The notes below the pieces were generated by a model. The model had not been told where the DNA came from. It was given only the letters and a program-made list of their open reading frames with translations, and did not search any database. DNA of 64,000 bases from Lingula anatina (lineage: Eukaryota > Brachiopoda > Lingulata > Lingulida > Lingulidae), in the NCBI RefSeq assembly GCF_001039355.2, contig NW_019775558.1, positions 617,925 through 681,924 on the forward strand, written 5' to 3'. The position numbers and the translations under genes are program-made. Shown here in pieces: positions 22,977-64,000 of the stretch (the first letter of the stretch is position 1; each line of letters opens with the position of its first letter).

Positions 22977-23952
22977 ATATGGGATGGCGACGAAAAAATG
23001 AAGTGTGGAAGCGGCCTACTTGTTACTGCGTTAGATGAGATTCAAGAATCCAACTACAACTTGATGGAGGAATAGTGACGGATGAAGATCTTTGAGCGAG
23101 CTCTTTGAGCGTGCATTAGGTCTACATACTGCCATTACCTGCATTATAGAGACAAATTATAGGTAGGCCTATTGAATTTTTGCAAAATGTGAAAAAAGAA
23201 AAGAAAGAAAGGAAAGCGTTGTTTGCATTATTCTGTTTGGAGCCTGGCGCCTAATCTTAATATTTACTTTAACTCGATCACTTTTTAAATCTAGTTAACC
23301 CCGCAGCTAGACACCGCGAGCTTAGCTTTTTAAATGAAAAGTATGGGTTTATGGAATCGGACAATTTCCACTTGTAGGCCTACCAGGGATTACATGTGTG
23401 TATATAGCTGTTAAAAACCTTCCCCTCACACCATGGAGTTTTTTCTACTTCTATGCCTCACACATAATAATAATAATACCCCCCCCCCCCCCCCCCCCCC
23501 GTGCTCCAGTGAAGAACAATGTTCATGCAGCTTTGTGGATTTGAACTGTTCAAGTTTGGTTTACAATCCGTTGATTTATTTACCAGACATAAGGTGATCT
23601 AGTTAAATGATTCATTGTTTAATTTTGCTAGTTATTGGCCACCCCGCACTCCCCTGCATGGCACGCACTTTCAAAAGCGGATGTTTATGGTGACGCAAAG
23701 CAGGAAGGCCATTTTACTGTGACCTATTTATAATTTGAAAAACTGCGCAATAAGCGATTGCTGATTATTTCAAATTATACCTTAATCATAGTTTTGCAGA
23801 TGTACCTAAAATTCTTTTTATTAAATAAAATTTTACTATTTTTCCTCAGCTTTTGAACTACAACCTCTCTTCTTCAGCGATTTCGAACTAGTTTCCATCG
23901 GCAGTTTCCGGCCTAAATTTCCTGGTACGGTACTGCGGTTTACATCTGGAAG

Positions 23953-23959
23953 TATAAAG
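23953..23959 (+). promoter_or_regulatory. Putative TATA box of the thioester-protein gene
   Basis: TATAAAG lies 61 bases 5' of the initiating ATG at 24020, which would allow a leader of about 30-35 bases. Sequence match and spacing only. Confidence 0.5.
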
Positions 23960-24019
23960 TTTCGTTCCCGTGCAACTCGCTTGAAGCCGGCTCACTAGTG
24001 TACTGCTCGACTGCGAAGC

Positions 24020-54915
<30,896 letters not shown>

Positions 54916-56105
54916 TTGTCTCCTGGTCTGTTGCAGTCTTTGAAGACATTTTTTTTAGATTCTCCTCGGTCTAAGTAGAATATTACCACAGTCACAAGGA
55001 ATACAAGTTGTAGATCATGCACCTTTTATGATTACGTTTCTGCAACAATAATGTAAAGTACAGTATAAAGTACAGAATCACCAATGCCATAAAATGTGAA
55101 TGAACAAAAAAGATGTTTAAGCATTTATGACAGTTGTAGCAACAAAGTTTGATTATACATCAGACAATCATTATTGTAACTTTGATTTCGATAATATTTT
55201 AAAAATGTTTTATATAATGTTGGACTTTAAAATTTAGTTCTATTATAAAAAATTTTTGTATATTTTTATTTTACAGCCAGGTACTTTTTAAAAATGAACT
55301 TTAAAATATTGCTTTTTGGTTCTTTTTATGCATTTACTTTGATCTTATAGACTAAGTCCATAATCTGTACTGTTGCAGTTACAGTTGCCAGCATATATTT
55401 GTGGAGTGGTGCTTTTAGTGTATAAACTTTTTTATACTTCCAGCAACTGTGTAATTTTGGCTGGCAAGACGTAATGAACTTTTGTGTGAAAGTTTTTTTG
55501 CAGTTTTACTGCTAAATAAATAATAAAATGAACTTTTTACATCAAATGGCTTTTTACAGTTTGATTTACAACACGTACCATAGTAGTTAGTATACATATT
55601 CTTTTGGTACTAGTGCAAAGAAATGGTGTTTGTACTGGCACTTTTGCTTTGTGATCTGATTGTTAAGGGGTATAATCAAGTTTTACTCACCTTTAATAAC
55701 ATTTGTATTTTGGCCAAGTACAAATGTCAAGATATTACTTTGTTCTAAATACAGGGTTTGTATTTGTGTTAACTAGTTACACCATCTTTGTGGCATCCAT
55801 TTAATGCAAAGATAAAATTATTGATAAAGGCATTTTCTCTAGGGTGAGACACAAAAGGGCGTATAACAAAATTATTTTATGAATGTCTCATCTTTATGCA
55901 CATGTAGCAATAAATGGACTTTTTAAAGACCATGCCTAGAACTGACATTAAAATCATGGTTGAAATGAAATGTGTTTATTCTTCCTGATGCAAATGCATA
56001 TGCAGTACTGGTATATTTTGTTAATGATGAAATTTTATAGTACTTTGAATGTTGTTTCAACACTTTAATTAATGGCTAAAGTTATGAAAAATGGACTAGT
56101 CTAGC
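54916..56105 (+). other. 3' untranslated and intergenic DNA
   Basis: AT-rich sequence after the thioester-gene stop. Candidate polyadenylation signals AATAAA occur at 55515-55520 and near 55909. No other gene seen. Confidence 0.5.
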
Positions 56106-56109
56106 AAAA

Positions 56110-56183
56110 AGGCCCTACTGGGATTCGAACCCAGGATCTCCTGTTTACTAGACAGGCGCTTTAACCAACTAAGCCATAGAGCC
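56110..56183 (-). tRNA. tRNA-Thr(AGU)
   Basis: On the minus strand a 73-base cloverleaf runs from 56183 to 56111, with the discriminator at 56110. It has acceptor GGCTCTA pairing with TAGGGCC, a D-arm with TAGTTGGTTAA, an anticodon stem CCTGT/ACAGG enclosing CTAGTAA (anticodon AGT) and a T-arm CTGGGTTCGAATCCCAG. Box A and box B are intact and a T-run terminator follows at once (AAAAA on the plus strand, 56106-56110). No intron. AGU decodes ACU/ACC after A34-to-inosine editing. Confidence 0.95.
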
Positions 56184-56620
56184 GCTGATGGTCGCAGGGC
56201 ACAATTTAAAACTTTTATTCGTGTTTGGTACATACATCGTACCAATGAGTTGGTATTTTTTCATTGGTTTTATTTTGACATTATTTCATACGAAAAGCTA
56301 CTACATCATTTGTTTATTTATCCTTAATTCGAATTTATTGAGGTCTCAACAGAGCGAAGTGAGGTAAAGTCCTTACTGTGCTCGCATACAATGAGTGCGC
56401 ATGCTCATAGGTCACAGGGGGGTCATAGAGTAAAAATAGCAAGGTGATTGAGTCCTATCCGTCACATTAAAATTACAATAGCACAGATTAGACGAATTTG
56501 CCCAACAAAACAACCAAATGTTAGAAATTAAGCGTTAGAAATTGCTGTATTGTACAAAGCAGACCTTAAACGTTAAACATATACAAGATATCTTTAAAAT
56601 CTTCCTCCTGCTGACGTAAC

Positions 56621-56694
56621 GGCTCTATGGCTTAGTTGGTTAAAGCGCCTGTCTAGTAAACAGGAGATCCTGGGTTCGAATCCCAGTAGGGCCT
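56621..56694 (+). tRNA. tRNA-Thr(AGU)
   Basis: Identical over all 73 bases to the gene at 56110-56183 but on the opposite strand, so the pair is divergent with about 440 bases between. Anticodon AGT, no intron, T-run terminator at 56694-56698. No other tRNA is seen in the window. Confidence 0.95.
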
Positions 56695-56699
56695 TTTTG

Positions 56700-57498
56700 G
56701 CAAACTCGATGTTTTATTTTCGTTTTCATTGCAAAAATAAGGTTTCGTTGCACGTAAAATCATGTTGCATGCGCAGTGCTCCAAACGTACGAAGATTTAA
56801 GGAGTGCAATATAAGTAGGGTGAATAACTTTTGGTGCTTCTCATTTCTTTGAAGTGCAAGATATGCCAGTTGGGGTATGAACAGTATAAATTTCTCCAAA
56901 TTATAAGAGTAAATACATGAAAATGCCATGAATTAATATCACCAAAATAATCAAACACCTCTTGGTTATTCTTAATACCTGTCTCCCATTTTGACACAGA
57001 TTTGAAAGATAAGCAGGCTGACAACTTGGAAGTCAATGCTCAAAATGATGGTGGAAAAAAAAAAGAAAAAGTAAAACACACTCAAGTTGATGTGTGGGTT
57101 AAATTTTTTTAATATCCTTAAATTGCTACAGAATAATGGTAAATAATGGAGGATCTAAGACTGGTCAGTTGTAGAAAAACACTGTCTACCCCAAGAATTT
57201 TAGTAAATATGCTGAGCACATTTATTTATAAATTGAATTTGCAGAGTGAATGAAAAATTCTGTCAATTTTGCACATACCTCCGAATTCTTCATGCACAAT
57301 AAATCAAATGAAGAAATGAAAAGTGGGACCTTAGTATATCTTCACTTTATATCATTTTACAGTAAAAATAAATTATTTTTGACTACACACTCATTTTCTT
57401 TAAAAATAACATAAATTAGTTAACATCTTAGAGATTTTTACATAAAAATTATAATCTTAATAAAATATATTGCACATTTCAACTTCAGACATGTCTTA
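56700..57498. other. Intergenic and 3' flank
   Basis: AT-rich, no gene seen. A minus-strand AATAAA lies near 57221 and could serve the SH3PXD2-like gene. Confidence 0.4.
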
Positions 57499-60400
57499 TC
57501 ATTTGTTCATGGCAGTGAGCCGTCTTGCAAGCACATTTCTCAGCTCATCAGACATATTAGCACCTTTCACTTCAGAAGACACAGGGGAAGGACCCGTATT
57601 CTGCCTAACAGATGAGCTGCTTTCCTGTGTTGCAATGTGGGTCATTGGTTTCACTTTCAGCTGTACCCCACATTTTGTCTGCAGTTTAGAGGGTAAGTTA
57701 TATGATTTTGCTGGAGGTGTGGATGGCCTTGATGACTGTGGGGGCGTGGATGACCGCGTGGGTGTGGAGGGCCGTGGGGAAGAAGTAGGCTTAGGAGGTG
57801 TAACAGGTCTGAGTGTTGGTGGTGTTGAAGGTCGCACTGGTGGTTTTTTCAAATCTTTAGAGGATTTGTTTTCAACATTTTTACTTGGAATTGTTGGTCT
57901 CTTTCGTATATTTGACTTCAAAGATATTCCTTCCGTTCCTGATGTGGTTTGCTTTGTTTTTTTAACACCAATAAGCTGACTTTTCTGGCCACTTCCACTT
58001 TCTGTTACTGTGGATGACAGAGGACTTGAAGACCTGGCACGAGATTCATTATTACTTTGACTAGAGACCCTTGAAGAATGTGTCACTGCTGTCACCTCTT
58101 TTATGTAAGATTCAGGAGCCCAGCCTTCATTCCCTTCAATGCTGACATACCACCAGCCAGTAGAATGTTTTTGTAATACCTACAATGAATATAAAAAAGG
58201 ATAAATATTGGAGTATATGACTGAAATCTATACCAAGTCAATGCAAATCTAAATGAATAATTCCAATTTTCAGTTTGATAAAAAATCACATAATTATAAG
58301 ACATTACAAGACAACATTCTGAAACATTCTGAAACAACATTCTGAAAAGGAACTACAAATAACACTAACATATAGTACATACCTGCACAATAGCATCCTG
58401 TTTGAATGAGAGCCCATCTCCTGCACTATCTGTAAAATCTGCTATTGTGACGTACTGCTTTTTAACTGGTGGTAATGTTGGAGGTCTGGCAGGCTTTTTC
58501 TTGGCCTAAAATGATATAATCTGATACCTAAAATATATTTTATGATGGCATACCAACTTACCATTAAATATTTTAATAAACTGTCATTGATCTAATTACC
58601 AATTAATCAATGTGTTTACTTTATATCATATACTTGGGTAGTTAATGGCCACATTCACAACCAAAGTTGATCCGCAGACTACCGGATTAAATATGGCCAA
58701 CCCCTTGAAAGCTATTCAGTGTCTATTAGGATTGCAAGTGGGTTGACAGTATTTCATCTGCAGATCAACTTGTTCTGCTGAACACCCCAATGATGTTGTT
58801 TCTGTGAAGCTACTTTTATTTACGACAATAGAGACAGGGGCCTAACTGGAGATAAATGGTGGTATGCATAGCCTACAGTTTGCAAAAATCAAATTAAAAT
58901 TGATGGATATCCAAAAAGTAAGTAATGTGGAAGCTGGCGTGTAAACTGAGGCTTACCTTTATTACAAATGCTCTTCTAGGTGGAGGTTTGAATTTAGCAA
59001 TAATGTCAGCATTACCATATATGTCCTCCTCAAGATTTGATGCTGTGTATTGTGATTTGAAGTTGGCTGAACTCGTAGGGTTAGTGATAAGGTCACTCAC
59101 CTGCAACAAAAATCACTGGTACAATAAATTTCATGATTATCTATACTGTTTAACATCATTTACAAGTACACTGTAACAAAAATTGAAAAAAAAAGTAAAA
59201 CATTTTCATAATAATTAATTAATTTTTTGGTTTCAGAAGGTCAAATTGACCTCAAGCCCCTTTAACAATTTACAGACATACTTCACTCATTCTTCCAATA
59301 ACCTGGACTGGAGAAATGGGATTGGAACTGACTAGTTTTTTCCTCACAACAGTTGAAACCCTTTTTAGGCATGCAGCAGGACCCCAACCGTCTCTGTTTT
59401 TGCACCTGATAGTTAGGAAAATGACGTTGATAAAATATATTAAATACATGCATACCATTCAGGATAAAGTTATTTTATTGATAATTTTACACATTTGTAA
59501 CACAATCTTGGTAACTGCTTTTTCAACATGTCATGAAACCATGAAAAAGTAATATCATAATTTTACATAATTACAAATACAAACAATATTTATTTTCATA
59601 TTCCTAATATATGCCAATGTAATCCAGATACACTAAATATCAAATCCAAGTTTACCTTAGTTTCCACCAACCATCTAAACTTTTTTCTGTAACATCCACT
59701 ATCATTCCTTTCTCTAAATCCAACTCATCTGAGTTTTGTGCTTTGTAGGGTTGAATGACTAGATATTTCTCTGTAGGTGCATGCAAAAAAATAAAACCAT
59801 ACTTCAAGATATAAGGTCAGCATTAATAAGCTGAAAATTTTGCAATTCTGTTCCTTCATTTTTCATCTATTCTTTTCATAATGCATTGTAACAAAAATTG
59901 AAGTTTAGATGAAATATGAGAGAAATGTTTGTAATCTTTACCAGTATCTTAATGCAAATAATGTGAACAATGACTATGTATATCCTACTATTTAATGGAT
60001 AAGAAGCTTTTAGACAAGTTTACTGTCCCTCACATAATGTATTCTACAGTTTTTGGATTTATCATATGCATAGAACAAGAAATTCCATATGCTACTAAAT
60101 CTTTTTAATAATTGTGACATGTAATTTAGCATATAATATAATCCTTGTTATAAGTTTTTGAAATAATTTTTTTTTGGTCTCAGTTAAATCAATTTAATAT
60201 TAAACTTGGGTAATTATAAATTTTGTCAACATACCAACTCCTGCTTTCATTTTAACAGTAAGTTCATCTTTCTTGCCATCCACTCTTTCTAGAAATGAAG
60301 CAGGCACCCATCCTTGCTCATCATTAACACTCACTAGCCACCAGCCTGAAATTAGTAAACATCATTATAAATACTTGGTCTGTTAATTTTTCAAATGGAA

Positions 60401-62316
60401 CACTAACTGTGACATCTTCTTCTGTTGGCACTGTATGGACATGTAATTTGGTAACAGCAGTATAATGAAGTGATAATACATATTAAATGGTGCACTGAAA
60501 ATAAAAACACTACAGGAAGTGCTTGTACACTTGTTCAGGCCTTATAAATGGATTGGTGTTTGCTAACTCCAGCCTCAGATTTGTGGGCACAAATGCCCAA
60601 ATTAACGGCTTTAGACACAAATAAAGTACCCTAAAATCAAATTACTTTTGAATTGGTTTATTCGAGATGCCTTACCACTGCTGTTCTTCTCTATCACCTC
60701 GACACAAGCCCCTGCTGTCAGGCTTACTTCATTCCTCTGCTGTTTCTCATAATCTGCTATAGACACATATTGTTCAAGCTGTAATGGCTCAGATATTGCA
60801 TCCGCTTTTTGATCTTCTTTCTTATCTCTGAAAAATTATCACATTTGATAATTAAACATTTAAACTGATGATAAGTTTTCAAGAATTTTGAAATAGACAG
60901 CATATACCTCATCACTATACCTTGCGCTATGCAGTGAATAGTGCCTCACTATTTACTTCATCCTAGAACAATGAACTAAACAAATGAAGAAATACAAGAA
61001 ACTTACTGTGATACTGGTGCTGTCACATCATCAGGCTTTGTTTCAAAAAAGTTCAAAACTTCTTCTTTTTCTGAGATGTGTTGTGGAAGAAGGATAAGTT
61101 TCTGCAATATCAAACACTGTTTAGATGTCTGTCATACACCATGCAGATAAATAGATATAGATGTAAAATTACATAACTTATGACTTTCTGATTTAATGTG
61201 AAACTTACTTTACAATATTCATTTATGGCCTTGCATCTTTCTAAGGCGACCTGTCGTATATGACTTCTACCAAACAGAATTTTTCCTGGAAAGAAAAAAA
61301 AGTTGTCTTTATCCCAACTTATACAAACAGACAATGGACCCCAATTTTTAAGTTTTCTATACAACTCACACTTAAATCAATCTATAATATTTCCATGCTA
61401 GCTCTTTAGATAACAATTTCTTTGTAATCTAATACTTTGGACAAGTAGATCATAGTATATCATATCATGCAATGTACACCCTCCAAATAATAATAATAAC
61501 AATATTCAAAATAATTCTACAGAAAAGAGTTAAATATTTTGGTCAACACAAAAAAGCAAAAAGCTAATTATTTTAATTTACCAGGTAGAAATGGAATGAT
61601 CCTGTCAGAAGGGTTGTCTTCTCCACCTTCTTTTGGAAAGTTATTTAGGAGTTTACTCTATAATAATAAAAATAATAACTAATTTTTTTTTTGTTTTATT
61701 TCATAAAAAGGGCTAACACATCAAGATAGTTAAATGCATGTACTATGGAATTTAATATGAAATGTCCAATGACTCACATCACTAAAATGTTCAACTTACC
61801 TCTATAGTATGGTTACATTGGTACGTTAGTAAACGTAAGATATATCCCATACATGTACCTGCAGTTTGAAGAACTGGCTATATCTTCTGTAAATGATTCC
61901 TACAGACTGATCCGACCAAGTGACTTTTATAATATACACCTAAAACATTTAATCAAATAAATAGTTCAATTATTTTGACCTAGGATAGAAAGTTTTCAAT
62001 GATCAATCTTGTCAAGCCTTCAAGGTACAAAATATAATTTACGCCTCAATTTAATTTGTTTTAATTTGTACCCGGTACATTTTTTTTTACCAACTTAACA
62101 GCTAATGGATTATTCAAAATACTCTACTTTAATGTAAATATAATGACAATGCTACGAGTAATTTAGCTGTAAACCTTGCTAGTAGTAACTTGCATAAATT
62201 CTGAATTTTTACAGTAAGTTCATCCACGGTGTAGCTTCACTTACGTAGTATTTACTGGGATATCTTCTCTTTTCGACTTCTTCAACATCAACTTGCACCA
62301 CTGTCCTTTTACACAT
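57499..62316 (-). CDS. SH3PXD2: TKS/SH3PXD2-like PX-SH3 scaffold protein
   Basis: Twelve exons on the minus strand: 62245-62316, 61859-61939, 61582-61657, 61209-61285, 61007-61101, 60676-60827, 60235-60345, 59656-59770, 59282-59405, 58957-59100, 58383-58505 and 57499-58179. All are GT-AG and in phase; 1851 nt, 616 residues. Residues 1 to about 133 form a PX domain (KRRYPSKYY, then IYRRYSQFF with the lipid-binding Arg42/Arg43, RIIPFLPGK, SHIRQ). Three SH3 domains follow at about 151-206 (NSSGWWLVS), 222-277 (DGWWKLRCKNRDGWGP) and 366-419 (TGWWYVS). The tail (about 425-616) is Ser/Pro/Lys-rich with many Pro-x-x-Pro motifs. PX plus several SH3 domains of this type marks the TKS4/TKS5 and p47phox/NOXO1 organiser family, which recruits NADPH oxidase and shapes podosomes at PI-lipid membranes. 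Vertebrate TKS proteins have four or five SH3 domains and are longer. The start ATG is the first in the exon. Confidence 0.9.
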
Positions 62317-62820
62317 ATTTCTCTTGGTTTGTGAAAGAAGTATAGCTTGCTAGTGAACACCCACAGGCGACTGAAGTCGTGAACAGGAAACCACCTGACT
62401 CACCAACTACAACCTAATTTTTGTTGTGTGTATTCTTTTCTGGGTCACGATATCCCCACGTGATTAATGACGTAAAACCCTATTGTAGAAAGTGGTGGAT
62501 GTGAAAAGTTGATACAGTGAACGTCCAGGTTTACCGGTAAGATTTTTAGGTAAAATACTGATTGACTAAACTGTAACAATGTTGGAAGGTGGCGTAATTA
62601 TTGATATGATAGTTTAAGTTTACATTACTATGATATTCGGTACAACAAAAGCTGTCAAAGCCGATCTGAATTTGGGTCGACGGTCTCCACTGAGCAACAA
62701 CTTGCAAGGCTATGGATCAGTGAGTGGCCAATCGGGTTTTCAGATATATTTAAATCTAAAGGTTTGAATTGAAATAAAGACCTTCGCAGAACCAAGTATA
62801 CATAAGTAGATTATCTATTT

Positions 62821-62851
<31 letters not shown>

Positions 62852-63836
62852 TGTTCTTGAACTAACGAAACATTAATGAAGATTTCATTAAAGCAGTCAC
62901 CAGCTCACCAAGATTGTCAATAACCAAGACAGTTTCTTTTTGATTACTTTTGTTTTAAATAAATTATCATTATAGCTTTTGATAAATGTTATAAGGAAAA
63001 AATGTAGTTTTATTTCAGTGTGGTAAATAAATATATTCACTCTAAATATGGAAGCTAGAAGTTGACAATTTGTGTGTCATTTCTTGTCCCTGCCCCCTTT
63101 TCACATGTAATTTTGTCAGAAGATATAGGCCAGTAAGCAGCCGTTTCAAAGGGGGTTCCTTCTTCTGAAAAACTGGAGTTTTTTTCTCACTTAGTAGACC
63201 CAAGCTTGCTTTGCATAGCACATGTTTTAGTATTAAAGTAAAATAAAATAATTGTTTTCACCACCACAACAGCCGTGGATATACTTGCACATTTGAGGTA
63301 TAGCTTTTAGCACTTGTAAACCATCTTGTGCGTGATCTTGTAACTAAATGTTACTGTAAATGGCATTATAAGGTAAATTGCCTTGATTCTGTGTTGCTAT
63401 GGCCATCAATTCCAGTTCAGTAGACAATCTGTTAAAACCACATAATGCTCTGAGATCAATAATTCTTTATTGCCTGGTAACCCACTTCTCTTGATGTAAA
63501 AGCAATATCTGTGATTGCAGTAATGAGAAAAGGATATGGTAATGTGACTTAATGATGGAAGGTAGTATGTAATGTGAATATACACATATTTTAGATTAAT
63601 TATTACACTGATATACTACATGTAGTACTTATCGTGATGATCCATTACTTGTAAGTATTATAGAACATGATTTTTGATGTATTTAGTTGACTAACCTAGC
63701 AAATGTTATCTTTAAAATATGATTTATTATTGTATTTTAGGATTTCAAGATGTGGACCTAAGTAATCAAGTAGTTACCACATTTTAAAAACACATTCCAA
63801 AGCTCAATCTGTGATAGAAATAAAACACATTCCAAT
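62317..63836. other. Region between divergent genes
   Basis: Probable shared 5' region of the SH3PXD2-like gene (minus) and the gene starting at 63837 (plus). A consensus donor (ATCA|gtgagt) at 62719-62725 and an acceptor (tattttag) before 63741 could mark a non-coding first exon for the plus-strand gene. A (TTTA)n tract lies at 62814-62852. No other coding sequence seen. Confidence 0.4.
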
Positions 63837-64000
63837 ATGGAGATAAACTGGACTAGACAACTGCTGTGTATAGTTACACTTATTTTGCTGGCACAAAGCT
63901 CAGAAAGTTCTTCAGAAACAGTGACTCCTGCCAATGTCACAGATACTTACAGTAACCATGCAGACATCAACAGTAATATAACTTGGGCCAGTGTGCCCTC
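63837..64000 (+). CDS. N-terminus of a secreted or membrane protein (runs off the window)
   Basis: ATG at 63837 opens a frame to the window end (54 codons, no stop). After a short basic start (MEINWTRQ) a hydrophobic core (LLCIVTLILLAQ) makes a good signal peptide. The mature part begins with a Ser/Thr/Asn-rich stretch containing Asn-Val-Thr and Asn-Ile-Thr sequons. The exon probably starts at 63741 after a splice acceptor, with about 95 bases of leader. Too little is present to name a family. Confidence 0.65.
   Translation, partial: MEINWTRQLLCIVTLILLAQSSESSSETVTPANVTDTYSNHADINSNITWASVP

Larger units (their letters stand above)
21020..23940. other. Intergenic region with decayed repeats
   Basis: No gene seen. 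It includes a diverged repeat family at 22085-22760, an AAAT/AAAC tetranucleotide tract at 22915-22976, a C run at 23479-23500 and two TAGGCCTA palindromes (23164, 23375). Confidence 0.5.

Noticed and set aside
56111-56693. tRNA pair as ends of a transposon (inverted repeats)
   Set aside because: The inverted repeats are complete tRNA genes with cloverleaf, internal promoters and T-run terminators; no transposase or target duplication.

Overview
The window is animal nuclear DNA. It is AT-rich, with many short exons, GT-AG introns, and abundant microsatellites: (CA)n, (CT)n, (TA)n and (ATGT)n. The gene content is a thioester/alpha-2-macroglobulin protein with a C-terminal NTR domain and alternative bait exons, a chitin-binding secreted protein, a mucin-like membrane protein and a PX-SH3 scaffold. 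This fits a marine invertebrate, possibly a mollusc or another lophotrochozoan or basal deuterostome. The species cannot be named from the sequence.

Layout. 1-13.6 kb holds two blocks (A and B), each present twice. Each contains one small two-helix membrane protein gene on the minus strand, and the A and B proteins are paralogues of each other. A unique spacer between the A copies carries a MITE-like element. 13.6-21 kb holds two minus-strand genes whose signal peptides lie on separate small exons: a 126-residue type-2 chitin-binding protein and a 189-residue Thr-rich single-pass protein. 21-24 kb is non-coding and contains a decayed ~300 bp repeat family. 24.0-54.9 kb is one large plus-strand gene encoding a secreted alpha-2-macroglobulin/complement-type thioester protein. 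I could splice 39 exons, two of them mutually exclusive, into a 5292-nt frame (1763 residues). Two divergent identical tRNA-Thr(AGU) genes follow at 56.1-56.7 kb. 57.5-62.3 kb is a 12-exon minus-strand gene for a TKS/SH3PXD2-like scaffold (PX plus three SH3 domains). The window ends inside the first coding exon of a plus-strand secreted or membrane protein.

Assembly. Four segments (A, B, and C and D inside the thioester gene) occur twice in tandem with small substitutions and indels. Blocks A-D each have a lone N at a copy boundary, and a fifth lone N lies inside the second copy of D. A single copy of C and D gives a perfectly phased gene, so these are best read as two haplotypes placed end to end rather than real duplications. 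That makes the window a natural two-allele comparison. One bait exon differs by seven substitutions, all amino-acid changing, while its alternative exon differs by one silent change. Two indels between the B copies are exactly the hexamer GGCCTA inserted at a TA, matching an over-represented palindrome, TAGGCCTA, in the first 24 kb.

Working together: the thioester protein, the chitin-binding protein and the mucin-like protein are all secreted or cell-surface products of the kind used in barrier and innate immune defence. No functional linkage between them can be shown from sequence alone.
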